A program made the position numbers and the translations under genes. A stretch of 64,000 nucleotides of DNA, taken from contig NC_092323.1 in assembly GCF_036785885.1 (NCBI RefSeq), positions 28,652,501 to 28,716,500 on the forward strand, in the 5' to 3' direction. Under the pieces are notes generated by a model that made no database searches, was not told where the DNA came from, and was given only the letters and a program-made list of their open reading frames with translations. This DNA is from Coffea arabica. Taxonomy: Eukaryota; Streptophyta; Magnoliopsida; Gentianales; Rubiaceae. This document shows, in pieces, positions 24,073-35,666 of the stretch (positions are counted from its first letter, which is position 1; every line of letters starts with the position of its first letter).

Positions 24073-27000
24073 CTCAGTATCCTTTTGAAAGTGAATATAC
24101 AGTGAAATGTTCATTGCTTGCTTAATTTTATTGGTTTAAGTGTTTATTGAATGTTACTTGTTCGGAAAACCTCATTGAGCTCTAGCTCAACCTTTGAGCT
24201 TTGTTTTCCTTACAGAAGTTGAAGTTTGAAGGACGATCACGTAGAGTTAGAGTGTTTTGGGAGGTCTAATGTTATATATTGATGTTAAGACCTGTATTTT
24301 GTATCTCTTAATGGATAGATTTATATTTTACACTAGTTGGTGATGTACTTAAGAATGAACGTTTGGATGATTTACTTTTGTAATTCGTAGTGGACAAAAC
24401 TTTTGTCTTACTAAGAAGTATTAAGAATGGATGTTTGGATGATTAATGAGTATTATTATCTCTGAAGTTAATGTTAGTTAATGAGCCATGACAAGAGCCA
24501 AGCAGGCGATCCACTATCTGCTAGGGTATGCCCTAGGAGAAGATGGGGTCGTCACATTAGCACTTCCTTGAACTAACATTGAATTACAACTTGAATTACA
24601 ACTTTCATTGATAATCTAATATCTTCAAATAATCACAATTAATGGCCAGTTAATCATGATTGTAAGAACAAAAGTGTTACATAACTAACTCAATGCAATA
24701 GCATCAACCTCCCAAGAAAATCTCACAAACAAATCATAGCAAGTTCTTCCAACTCGAGGCATGAAACTTTAGCTAAACATAAAGCAAATGAAAATACAAT
24801 CCAATCTTGTATTAAAACTAATAAAGGAACAAATACAAGAGTTAAAGTGCTAGAAAAGATCAAACCCTTATCACTAGAGCTCAACTTCTCCATCTTCATC
24901 TCCTTTTGCTCCCTTGTTGAGCTAATACAAGAATTGAAGAATAACCCCCTGACTTTAAACTAATCCTACACTAATCTAACCTAGACTAAGAAGACTAAGG
25001 ATTTCTAGTTTTAAATCTACATTTTGATGGTGTTTTTATCCCTCTTTTTCTCTGCAAAAATCGTCCAAGAGAAATCCCATTTATAGGGAAAAGGAAGGCT
25101 CAATTATTGTGCAAGTTGCACAAGTTGCGCTGCTTTTTTGACTTGAATCCGGCCGATAATCTGCACATGGATTGTTGCCGAATTTCTCCCCTATTTCTGT
25201 TGAGGGATTGCTCAAAAATAGCCTTCAAAGAGGATCCATATGGTGATCTGCGGACTTGAGGTCCGTGGATCCGTCCGCGGATCCCTCATTTGGCTTTGTT
25301 TTTCATTAGTCTTCTACTCTTTGCCTACAATCCATCCAGGAACCCGGGTCCAGATGTATATGAAAATTTCCCCATGAACAAAGCTTAATTAGATTTTGTG
25401 TGAAATAGAAAAGTTGTAACCCTTTGAGATAGCTTTCCAATAGTTCAAGAATCAAGTCATTTGGAAATTAGGGGATTGAGTTATGGCCAAAATACTAATA
25501 ACTAGCCAGAAAGCATGGTAGGAGAAAAGCACTTCAGTAATTTAGCCTATTTTCTATGAAAACGTGAGAGTTGGATTTTATTGTCTTCAAAGAACTGTAT
25601 CTCTTCCTCTTAGCTTTAAAATGGTATAAGAATCATCTCAATCCAAGTTTTGCAACTCAAGTTATAGCCAATGTACCAATATATATCATTGCTACTAATG
25701 TTTTTCTTCTTGTTTCTTGTTTGCATTTCATCCCTTGGTCCTTTTATGTCACATGATTTTCACTTCAAATCATCAACAATCTTGCAAGTATCTTCTCCTT
25801 CCCTTCAATTGATGATTGGATTATCAAAACCTATAAAAACATGAAATTTGCACTCTGAAGTCCATAGAAATGCAAATTTTCTCACTTAACCACCAAAATG
25901 CAAAACTTAACTAAAAACCTAGTTCTTCGACTTGAACTTGAATGAAAACACACTAAAATACACAAAAGAACCACACATAAATATGGAAAACAAGCACTTA
26001 TCACAAGTGAATGAGTTTTACCTCTTGTTTAACTAAGGATTCATTTCCAACATTACCAAAAACTCATTCTCATGATGTATAGCTTCAACTAGCTCAGTCT
26101 TTTCTATTCTCATGGTAAAGATCTAAATCTAGTCATTTTGCTTCATGAAATGGTAAGAAAATCCACTTAAGGGGTACTTCTATTCTCGTGAACCTACTCC
26201 TTAAATTCCACTTATCTTGTTCCATCATTATTACCAATTTTCATTGAGTAACAATAACTGAAAACTTGCTATTAGTGATCAAATAACAACAAATAATAAG
26301 TATGCATAAATGGACAAGTTAATATAAGAGGTAACAAGAACAAATCACATTCAACTCATATTATGGAACCAAAAGGTTCATTTACTCCATAGATCTAAAA
26401 GTTTAGCTCATAATAAGCAATTAAATAATAAAGATTATAAATCATTGCATGAACTCATATTAAATCACAAGTAAAAGGTAGATAAGAAAAGCTTAGCCAA
26501 AATGATGGACAAACTCCCAAGATCTTTTATTTCTTTTAAAATGAGTTGTACAATGAAGATTTTCTCCAAATTCCTCTTTACAAGACTTTTTCTCTTAATG
26601 AGAGAAAAAGATGGACTATGTTCTTGTTCTAAGGCTTCACTATTTTTTCCTATGATTCTTACAATATAAATATGTTAAGATAGTCAAAAAGTCCTGTTTG
26701 AAGTGACATGAAGTTTCATTCACAATTTTCTCGGATTTTTAAAGCAGCTACAACCAAAATTCTTAGTTGAAGGAAAAGCTATGGGAAAGTAGAATAACTT
26801 ACTATGCAAGTTGCACATTTTTCTTAAGAATATGTGCCCTTAAAGAATTCTTCACATTTTTTGTCTTTTTCTGCACCAACTTCATCAAAGAGATAAAAAT
26901 ACAGATTCCTATGTTTTGAGGTCGCGTTTTAAGGCCAAAAATACTCCATTTGTTGATCTAATGTTCTCCAAATTATCCTTGGATCGCGTCCGACATAATT

Positions 27001-27329
27001 TGTATGAATCCTCCTTGATTTGACATGATCACTACTCTTCAAATCCTACCAATAAAACCAAGTCTGCACATTAAATTGCTCAAATATCCATTTTGGCTCT
27101 AACATAAAAAATAGAAGCTTAAAGAGCAAGTTTCATCTCTAAAGACCCTGATTCACACCAAAAACAATAAAAAAAACAGACACAAAAAATATGGAAAATA
27201 AACAATTATCAAAATACAATAGCTGGGATGGAAGCAAATTTATGTTAGTTTTTACTTGGCCTTCTGGCCCTTTGAAGAAAATTTAATGGTCCCACGGAAG
27301 TTGGGAAAAAAATATTAGTACTTACGTAC

Positions 27330-28027
27330 TGATGAGGAGGTCGATAAAGCTATCCAAGTTGAGCAAGTGAAGTTGCCATTGGGACCTATGACACGAGCTC
27401 GTACGAAGAGATTGAATGAGGCGTTACAAACCTTAGTTCGTGCGGCCCGAGAGTCTAGTGGAGAGTCAAAGGCCATCGAGGATCTCAACGAGTCAAGACA
27501 TGTTATCTTAATTGCGACCCTTCGTGAGGATTAGCTCACTATGGATCGGCTGGGGGTCATGGTCCATTGTTAGTAGTAGTGTGTAATAAAAAAGGTTCAA
27601 CTGGCTTGTGGTTCGGACCTTGGTTAACATCTAGTCATTGGGTCAATTGGTTAGGCCATGTGGGCCACCTTAGTGAGTCGGTTGGCCCATTAGTCATAAG
27701 TTATTTGTTTTAGTATTTAAGAGGAAGGTTTCGGTTGTATTAGATAGATTTTTGATAATTAATAAAAACACTTTGAGAGTTCTCTCAAAAGCTTCATTGA
27801 AGCAACCTTGAATATCTTAGAATCATTTCTTGGGTATTCAATTGATTTATCAATCTAGGACAGCGCTAGATTGTGGCGTCTTCTACTAATACCGAGGTTC
27901 GTTGACCACATGATCAACGGATTTAGGTGATTCCATTGCGTTCTTCGAGTCATCAACGTGAGTATCGCCTTCTAAATCCTAGCCTTTTTATACAGGTTAC
28001 GTCACAAGGTTGGCATCGTTCGTATCA
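27330..28027 (+). repeat. 5' LTR of the CRM-like element
   Basis: 698 bases, TGATGAG...CGTATCA. The first 204 bases (27331-27534) are an open frame matching the end of the polyprotein, including PMTRARTKRLNEAL, and stop at TAG 27532-27534. A TATTTAAG near 27713 is a candidate TATA box. Confidence 0.95.
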
Positions 28028-28029
28028 GC

Positions 28030-28044
28030 TAGTATTAGAGCTAG
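28030..28044 (+). other. Primer-binding site, initiator-Met tRNA type
   Basis: TAGTATTAGAGCTAG two bases after the LTR corresponds to the usual TGGTATCAGAGCCAG with three changes, all transitions (G to A, C to T, C to T). Confidence 0.75.
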
Positions 28045-29992
28045 TTGAAGGTATCACGTATACCCTTGTCTCTTGTTCCTTTTGTGTCGTTTGTTGTGTC
28101 CTTTTTGGTGTCGTTTCTTTTCTTGTTTTTGGTGTCAAAATTCTGTCCAAGTGTCTCCAACCTATCCAAGTAAATTCCGATTCTGTTTACTCTTGTTCTT
28201 GAGTCGAAATTCTGATTTGTGGTTCAATTATTGCGTCATTCATCTTACTTGTGTCGCTTGAATCGTATTCGGCCCATTTTTATTTTCCTTTTTTTGTTTG
28301 GTTGGTTGTCGAGTCTTTTCATCGTGTGTCTTGCTTGTTGTGTCATGTGTTTTTGGGCTGCCGTACCTACACTCTTGTTGCCCGCGTTAGGGTTTCATCC
28401 TTGTGTTGGAAGTAATTGAGGGCTGTCCGAAATTGTTGTTGCTGATTCGTGAGTCCTTGTGGGCTGTCCTTGGGGTGTAAGTCGTTAGTGGGGAGTTTTG
28501 CAACAAGTCTCGGTGAATCTTGAAGTTCTTGATTGATTCTAGCACCAATCTTGAATTTCTTGAAACACTAGAGTTGGATTTTGACAATCTTGAATTCTTG
28601 AAGCAACCCAAGTGTGTCCTGAATAAATTTGGCAAGTGGGGGTAATCTGACTTGGATTCTTTTCGACCATACAAAATTTAGTTGCGGCGAACCAAGTCCA
28701 AAACCCTAGTAGTCGACTTTCTTGCTTCGTTGTCCAAAAAAAAAAAAGAAAACAGTGATCAAAATTGGTTCGACCAAAACAGGAAATTTCAAAATTTTAT
28801 TGCCAGTTATTCGAGTACTACATAGTGTGTCCGAGACTACAAAAAAAAAACAAACAAAAACAAAATCAAAAGTTTTGGTCCACTACTTTTTGAAATTCTT
28901 GAACCCCTTGATTCTTGGGGATTTGTTTCATTCGTCTAGTGAAAAATCTCTTGTACTCTCAAGCAGTGGCGAAAGGTGTTCTTGGTGTCTTTGATTCATT
29001 CTTGGGAATATCTTGGGTAACCCGTTGGAGGGGAGTCTGAGAAGGGTTGATTGCGCCATCGTGTTTGTCCATCTAGCTGTTGTCGTTTGAGCAAACCCGA
29101 GCTACCAAATGTTGTGACCAGAAAAGTCAAACTTGATTTGTGTCTAGCCAATTAAGTTCACGTGCTTTGGGGTTTTAATAAAACAGCCGTGATCTTTGAG
29201 TTACTTTCCGCGTTGGCTTCCAAGTCCTTGATTAGAGGCCGAGATCTTGATTGGGGATTCCTAATTGTGATTGGTGTCCAATACCTTGATTAGATTTCCA
29301 TCTTTGATTGGTTTCCTAATCTTGTTTGGTTACCAAAACTAGAGTGAGTTCCAATCAAGACCCATCCCTACATTTTAGCCATCACTTTCCCTACTTTTTA
29401 GGGATTTCCATTCCTACATTTTAGCCATTACCTCTCATACCTTTTAGGAGTTGCCTTGGCCTATTCCTTCCATCCTGATTTTCGGCCACCTCGTCCTAAA
29501 TTCTAGGTAGTTAGCCGCCCCCTGTGCTTTCCTCTAGAAGGGTCATTCGGACACACAAGACAAGCAAAGACAGCTTGCAGTAAAGGTAAAAAAAAAAAGA
29601 GTATTTTTTTTTCAGTTGAATCGTGTCTTTTCCTTCATACTTTTCCGTGTCTTATTCATTCCTTCCTTCACTCGAGTCTGGCCATTTCATTGTGTCCCCC
29701 GAGTCAATAATTTTATTATTCCATCTATTGAGCATTCTCCATTCTAATCATCTTGAAGGTATTATTGAGAATTGTCACATTCTCGCGACCAAAATTGGTA
29801 AGTTGATCGTTTGCCTGAAGGAGTTCTAATTTCTTCAAGGTAAGCTATCAAAAGGCTTTGAGAGCATTGGGTGAGATTATTAGAGTGTCCCTTGAGCGAC
29901 AAACATGAGAGCTGAGTATAAACACGCGAGGGAGTGCGTAAGGACAATATCTAGTTGTTTCTCTACTAACTTTTTGCAAGTTAACTAAAGCA
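28045..29992 (+). other. Untranslated leader of the CRM-like element
   Basis: About 1.95 kb between the primer-binding site and the gag ATG. It is T-rich with repeated CTTGAATTCTTGA-like phrases. Short frames (28219-28419, 28722-28994, 29623-29829) are low-complexity and unsupported. A similar leader lies at 54260-55697 in the minus-strand relative. Confidence 0.6.
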
Positions 29993-32900
29993 TGTCGGAC
30001 GGAGGTGACACATCCATATTTGACCCCAAATTGAATAACCAAGTATTGATGGGGGAGTTTCAACGCATGTTTAGGGAGTCTATGGAGTCCCGACACCAAA
30101 GGATGGATCAATTGGAGCTTTTTCAAGTTCAATCCCGCACTGCGCAGTGAGATGCCCCACACTGCGAGAAGTTTGCTTCTAATAGTGAAGAAGAGGACTT
30201 CATCCGTCGGCCGAAACAGGAAACCAGGAGGACAGATGACGGATTAAAGGGCGTAAAAATCAAAATCCCCTCATTCCAGGGCGAATCTAACCCAGAGGTT
30301 TACCTAGAATAGGAGCAGTGTATCGAGAAGGTATTCGAGTGCCAAGACTACACCGACGAACAGAAAGTAAAACTGGCAACCCTCAAATTCAACTACTACG
30401 CCATAGTCTGGTGGGAGCAAGAGCACTCTAGCAGGCGTCGCAACAGAGAACGGCCTATTAGTATATGGGAGAAGTTACGAGCCACCATGAGAAAATGGTT
30501 CGTACCCAACCATTACTACCGTGATCTGTACCAGAGGCTCCGGACGTTAGTTCAAGGAAGCCGCAGTGTGGAGGATTACTGTAAGGAGATGGAGATCACC
30601 ATACTCCGAGCAGACATTGTGGAAGATAGAGAGGCTACCATGGTGAGGTTTCTTAACTGGTTGAGGCCTGAAATCGCCGAATTAGTGGAATTGCAGAACT
30701 ACGTGGATATGCCTAAGTTGATTGACAAGGCATCCAAGATTGAGAGAAGGCTTAAGAGGAGGGGTAACCCCCGCAATCCTAGTTTCTCTGCTACTCCTCT
30801 TTGTAGGGGTAATCCGACCTTTGAGCGGGAACGGCCCAGTGCAGGGGTGTCTAAATTCACTCTTAAGTTTGAACCGCCCAAGCATGCACAGAAGGCAACT
30901 CCAAAGCCTCCATTTGACCCCACCAAGCTGCGAAGCCGCGACAAATGCTTCAAATATCAAGGATTTGGGCATATTGCTTCCCAGTATCCCAATAGGCATA
31001 TCATGGTTGTCTTACCGAGTGGAGATGTCGTCTCTGATGACGAAGACAAGTTCGCCGAGATGCCGCCATTACTTGATGAAGGTGAAGATTCTGAAGTCAA
31101 GATTGAGGCCACTAGCGAGCAAATAGGCGTTGCCCTAGTAGCCCGCCGAACTCTTGCAACTCAAATCAAGAGGGTGGATGAGACCCAACTTGACAACATT
31201 TTCTATCCACGATGTCACGTCAAGGGAAGAGTGTGTAGCCTCATCATTGATGCAGGAAGTTGTACCAACATAGCAAGTACTCTCATGGTTGATCATCTAT
31301 CATTACCAACATTGAGACATTCCAGTCCATATCACTTGCAATGCCTCAATGAAAGTGGGGATATCAATGTCACCAAGCAAGTGGTGGTACCTTTCCGGAT
31401 CAAAAAACGAGGACGAAGTCCTTTATGACGTCGTCCCCATGCAAGCTTCTCACATCTTTTTGGGACGGTCATGGCAGTATGATAAGAAAACTATCCATGA
31501 TGGTTTTACCAACAAATATTTCTTCTTGCATCACAACAAGAAGATGACGCTTGTCCCTCACGCATCTCAGCAGGTGCATGAAGACCAGTTGCGATTGCAG
31601 CAAGAGCATGAGTGAGAGTTGGCTAAAAAGTCACCCGAATCTAAGGCAATCATTAAGGCACCGACCGAGAAGACATCCACCACCGGAACATCTGGCCAAA
31701 TGGACAAGCGACCTAGCTTGCTTGCCAAGAACAGGGAAATTTGCAAATTATTTTTGTCCAAACAAGTTGTCTATGTCATATATTGCAAAGAAGTGATTTT
31801 ACTCTCTCATGACGCACTCAATCACTTACCTACTGAAATCTCTTCTTTGTTGTAGGAATTTGAGAACGTTTTTCCAGATGAGATCCGAAGTGGACTACCA
31901 CCACTCAGAGGGATCGAGTACCGATAGATTTCGTCCCTGGCGCATCCTCGCCAAATAGACCGGCCTACAAGATGGGTCCTGAGGAGACTAAGGAGATCCA
32001 ATGGCAAGTAGATGAGCTCTTGGAGAAGAGTTGGACTCGAGAAAGCATGAACCCCTGTGCAATTTCGATTATCCTCGTTCCAAAAAAAATGGCACTTGAA
32101 GGATGTGTGTAGACTGCCGCGCTGTCAACGCCATCACAGTTAAGTATCGTCACCCTATATCTCGTTTAAATGACATGCTTGACGAATTGTATGGTGCAGT
32201 CATTTTCACCAAGATCGATCTTAAGAGTGGTTACCACCAAATCCGAATAAAGGAAGGTGACGAATGGAAGACGGCGTTCAAAGTCAAGTATGGTCTGTAT
32301 AAGTGGTTAGTTATGTCTTTTGGTTTGACTAATACACCAAGTACATTTATGCGCCTTATGAATCATGTGTTTCAACCTTTCTTAGGCAAATTTGTTCTTG
32401 TTTATTTTGATGACATTATTATATATAGCAAGAGTCCTGAGGAATATGTAGCAGATGTACGAACTGTTCTTGATGTATTGCGCAGGGAGCGGTTATTCGT
32501 TAACCTTAACAAATATACTTTCTGCACTAATGAACTTATTTTCCTTGGTTATAAGGTTAGTGCACAGGGCATTCGTGTGGACGAGAGCAAAATCCAAGCC
32601 ATCAACGAGTGGCCCGTGCCCAAGACCATGAGTGAAGTTAGGAGTTTCTACGGCCTTGCGAGTTTCTATCGCTGGTTCGTGAAGGATGTCAGTACTATTG
32701 CTGCCCCTCTGACCGCCATTATCAAGAATGATGTGAAATTCGAGTGGGGGAAAGCTCAGGAGCAGGCGTTCCAACTCTTTAAGTACAAGCTCACACATGC
32801 ACCTTTATTGTCCTTACTGAGTTTTGATAAAATTTTTGAAGTTTAGTGTGACGCTTCTGGTGCAGGGATTGGAGCCGTGTTGATATATGAGGGGAGGTCG

Positions 32901-34671
32901 ATCGCGTACTTTAGCGAGAAGTTGAATGGTGCTGCCTTGAACTACTCCACCTACGATAAGGAGTTTTAAACTTTGATTCGTATCCTAGAGACATGGCAAC
33001 ACTACCTTCGGCCAAAGGAGTTTGTCATCCACACAGATCACGAGGCGTTGAAACATCTCAAGTCTCAACACAAGTTGAGTAAGAGGCATGTATGGTGGGT
33101 CAACTATGTGGAGACATTTTCCTATGTGATCAAGTATAAAACTGGCAAGACCAATGTCGTTGCCGATGCACTATCCAAGAGGTATGTCTTGATTGCTCTA
33201 ATTGATGCTAAACTCCTTGGATTTGATCTCATTAAAGGCCTATATGACACCGACGCCGATTTCTCTAATATGTATAAGTCTTGTGCTAAGTCGAGTCAGA
33301 GTAAGTTCTTCATACATGATAGATTTCTGTACTGTAATGATAAATTGTGCATTCCATCATGTTCTATTCATAAGTTGCTAACTCGTGAAGCTCACGGAGG
33401 TGGGTTGATGGGCACTTTGGTGTCACCAAAACTTTGAGTGCATTACAGGAACATTTCTATTGGCCACGCATGAGGCAGGACGTGGAGCAAGTCGTTTCGC
33501 GTTGCATTACCTATCACCGTACCAAATCCAAGCTCCAACCTTTCGATCTGTATACACCACTACCTATTCCTTCGAAACCTTGGATTGACATTTCGATGGA
33601 TTTTGTGCTTGGTCTGCTTAGGAGTAAAAGGGATCATGATAGCATTTTTGTCATTGTCGATAGATTTTCTAAAATGGTTCATTTCATTCCGTGTCATAAA
33701 ACGGATGATGCCACTCACAGAGCTGATCTCTTCTTTAGGAAAATTGTCCGATTGCATGGGATGCCTAGGACTATTGTGTCTGATAGGAATGTCAAGTTCC
33801 TGTCTTATTTCTGGAAGACTTTGTGGGGGAAGTTGGGCACTAAGTTGTTATTTTCTACATCTAGTCATCCATAAACTGATGGTCAAACTGAGATCGTTAA
33901 TCGTACCTTATCTACTTTGCTCAGGGCAATCATTAAAAAGAATCTCAAAACTTGGGAGGAGTGTTTACCGCATGTCGAGTTTGCCTATAACCATACAGTT
34001 CATAGTGCTACCTAGTTTTTTTCTTTTGAAATTGTTTACGATTTTAACCCTTTGACTCCCTTGAATTTGATGCCTTTGCCAATGTCTGAGCGTATTAACC
34101 TTGATGGCAAGAAGAAAGCCAAATTTGTCCAGGCGTTGCACCAGCAGGTGAGGGCAACATTGAAACTCGCACCCAGCAGTACTTCGAGCATGCCAACAAA
34201 GGTAGGCGTCGCATGGTGTTTGAACCAAGCGACTGGGTTTGGTTACATTTACGTAAGGAGCATTTCTCGATGTAGCGTCGCAATAAATTACTACCCCGCG
34301 GAGATAGACCATTCCAAGTTGTTGCGTGCATTAATAACAACGCTTACAAGCTCAATCTTCCTGGTGAGTACAATGTGTCGGTTACCTTTAATGTCATTGA
34401 TCTGAGTCCCTACCTTGCAGATGACGAGGTCGATTTGAGGACAAATTTTTCGCAAGAGGAGGAGAATGATGAGAAGGTCGATAGAGTTATCCAAGTTGAG
34501 CAAGTGAAGGTGCCATTGGGGCTTATGACATGAGCTTGCGCGAAGAGATTGAACGAGGCGTTACAAACCTTAGTTCGTGCGGCCCGAGAGTCGAGTGGAG
34601 AGCCAAAGGTCATCGAGAGCCTCAACGAGTCAAGACATGTTATCTTAATTGTGGCCCTTCATGAGGATTAG
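29993..34671 (+). pseudogene. gag-pol polyprotein of the CRM-like element, with multiple stops
   Basis: Encodes capsid, protease, RT, RNase H and integrase for reverse transcription and nuclear integration. Gag starts at ATG 29993; its Retrotrans_gag-like region includes MRKWFVPNHYY near 30487. The zinc knuckle near 30945 reads CFKYQGFGHIASQYP, with two of three cysteines replaced by tyrosine. Protease: IIDAGSCTN near 31245. [12 protein letters not shown] near 32106 and YFDDIIIYS near 32403. RNase H: CDASGAGIGAVL near 32850 and TDHEALKHL near 33036. Integrase: a damaged zinc site near 33385-33520, WIDISMDF near 33580, and [10 protein letters not shown] near 33772. Stops include TGA 30148, TAG 30310, and others at about 32844, 32967, 33872 and 34013. 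Frame changes lie near 31400, 33430 and 34150. The last 68 codons lie in the 3' LTR, where a TGA at 34531 replaces an arginine codon kept in the 5' LTR. Confidence 0.9.
34454..34466 (+). other. Polypurine tract of the CRM-like element
   Basis: AAGAGGAGGAGAA immediately before the 3' LTR. It would prime plus-strand DNA synthesis. In the polyprotein frame the same bases encode a run of glutamates, so the tract is both coding and structural. Confidence 0.85.
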
Positions 34672-35164
34672 CTCACTATGGATCGGCTGGGGATACATGG
34701 TCCATTGTTAGTAGTAGTGTGTAATAAAAAGGTTCAATTGGCTTGTGGTTCGGACCTTGGTTAACATCTCGTCATTGGATCAATTGGTTAGGCCATGTGG
34801 GCCATCTTAGTGAGTCACTTGGCCCATTAGTCATAAGTTATTTGTTTTAATATTTAAGAGGAAGGTTTCGATTGTATTAGATAGATTTTTGATAATTAAT
34901 AAAAACACTTTGAGAGTTCTCTCAAAAGCTTCATTGAAGCAACCTTGAATATCTTAGAATCATTTCTTGGGTATTCAATTGACTTATCAATTTAGGACCG
35001 CGCTAGATTGCGGCGTCTTTTACCAATACCGAGGTTCGTTGACCACGTGATCAACGGGTTTAGGTGATTCCGCTGCGTTTTTCGAGTCATCAACGTGAAT
35101 ATCGCCTTCTAGATTCTAACCTGTCTGTATGGGTTGCGTCACAAGGTTGGCGTCGTTCGTATCA
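34467..35164 (+). repeat. 3' LTR of the CRM-like element
   Basis: 698 bases, the same length as the 5' LTR, with one compensating pair of small length changes near 34692 and 34727. Differences from the 5' LTR are mainly transitions. The homologous coding tail ends at TAG 34669-34671. Confidence 0.95.
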
Positions 35165-35169
35165 CGTAC

Positions 35170-35666
35170 GAAACCAAATGTCAACACAAATTGATTCGCT
35201 TAGTAAAGATGGACCATTTTCTCAAAAAAAATCGTGTATTTGAATGCCATTGTCAATTGAAGGCTGTATTAGTTAGTAATTTGTAAGAATTTCTATAATT
35301 GACCTTCGATTTTGGGAGCATCCCCTGATCCATGGTGGTAATTGGAGTCAAACTCATTCAAACTATTTTCTACATGTGTGTGTGTGTTAAACCAAATGTT
35401 CATTATTTTGTACAACTTTTGCATCTGGAAAGTGTTAAGGAACTGTAATTTAAACATCAATTATCATGTGCAACATTTGTATAATTATTTATTAGAATGC
35501 TGATAAGATCATTATATAAAAAAATGTAATGATTTTGAAAGCTACAAGTACAGAAGTCAATTCAAAGTGTACTCTCTATTGCTTGAGATTGTAAACAATC
35601 CAAATATGCCAATGTTGCAAAGATAAGAAAACAACATTACATTTGACTTGAGAGGTTGAAGGTCAT
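35170..35666. other. AT-rich spacer, nothing recognised
   Basis: Short non-coding stretch between the CRM-like element and the next LTR. It contains a brief GT run near 35376-35387 and no other visible feature. Confidence 0.6.

Larger units (their letters stand above)
18098..24556 (-). mobile_element. Third-level 3.7 kb solo LTR, reverse orientation
   Basis: Exact 5-bp duplication TTAGC on both sides (18093-18097 and 24557-24561). The right end GGGGTCGTCACA is the reverse complement of TGTGACGACCCC, the start of the solo LTR at 1932, so it belongs to the same group in opposite orientation. Net length without the inner element is 3698 bases. No gene was found; overlapping frames at 18732-19125 are arginine-rich low-complexity translations in several frames at once. 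Its relatives at 1932 and 21317 also lack internal regions, which suggests efficient LTR-LTR recombination in this family. Confidence 0.85.
17664..26003. mobile_element. Second-level LTR (about 1.88 kb net) in the nested block
   Basis: Begins TGTACAAGTC and ends CACTTATCA. CAAG occurs just before (17660-17663) and just after (26004-26007), a 4-bp direct repeat where 5 bp would be usual. Removing the inner element (18098-24556 plus its duplication) leaves about 1876 bases. The right half (24562-26003) aligns by eye with 36780-38930 and 62740-63200, for example AAGAATCATCTCAATCCAA. No coding region is present, so it is probably a solo LTR. The left end is less certain than the right. Confidence 0.55.
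15701..27211. mobile_element. Outermost LTR of a nested block (about 1.7 kb net)
   Basis: Bounded by AAATA at 15696-15700 and 27212-27216. The right end reads ATTATCA, like the other members of this LTR family in the window. The left end reads CACTCG where TG would be expected, so both terminal bases would have to be mutated. Net length after removing the hAT element and the inner LTR with their target duplications is about 1750 bases, matching the family range of 1.6-1.9 kb. Internal resemblance to the LTRs at 17664 and 35667 lies in blocks such as TTCTATTCTCGTG. Treated as a solo LTR because no internal coding region is seen. The boundaries are moderately supported. Confidence 0.55.
27330..35164 (+). 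mobile_element. Complete CRM-like Ty3/gypsy retrotransposon, decayed
   Basis: Full-length LTR retrotransposon of 7835 bases with an exact 5-bp duplication CGTAC (27325-27329 and 35165-35169). Order: 5' LTR, primer-binding site, about 2 kb leader, gag, protease, RT, RNase H, integrase, purine tract, 3' LTR. The domain order identifies Ty3/gypsy. The CRM (centromeric chromovirus) assignment is inference, from the style of the pol sequence and from the frame continuing into the LTR; I recall the latter as a CRM trait. The two LTRs differ at several dozen of 698 positions by eye, so it is an old insertion. Confidence 0.93.

Noticed and set aside
28045..29992. Several short frames in the leader of the CRM-like element
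   Set aside because: Low-complexity translations; leader position between primer-binding site and gag explains the stretch.
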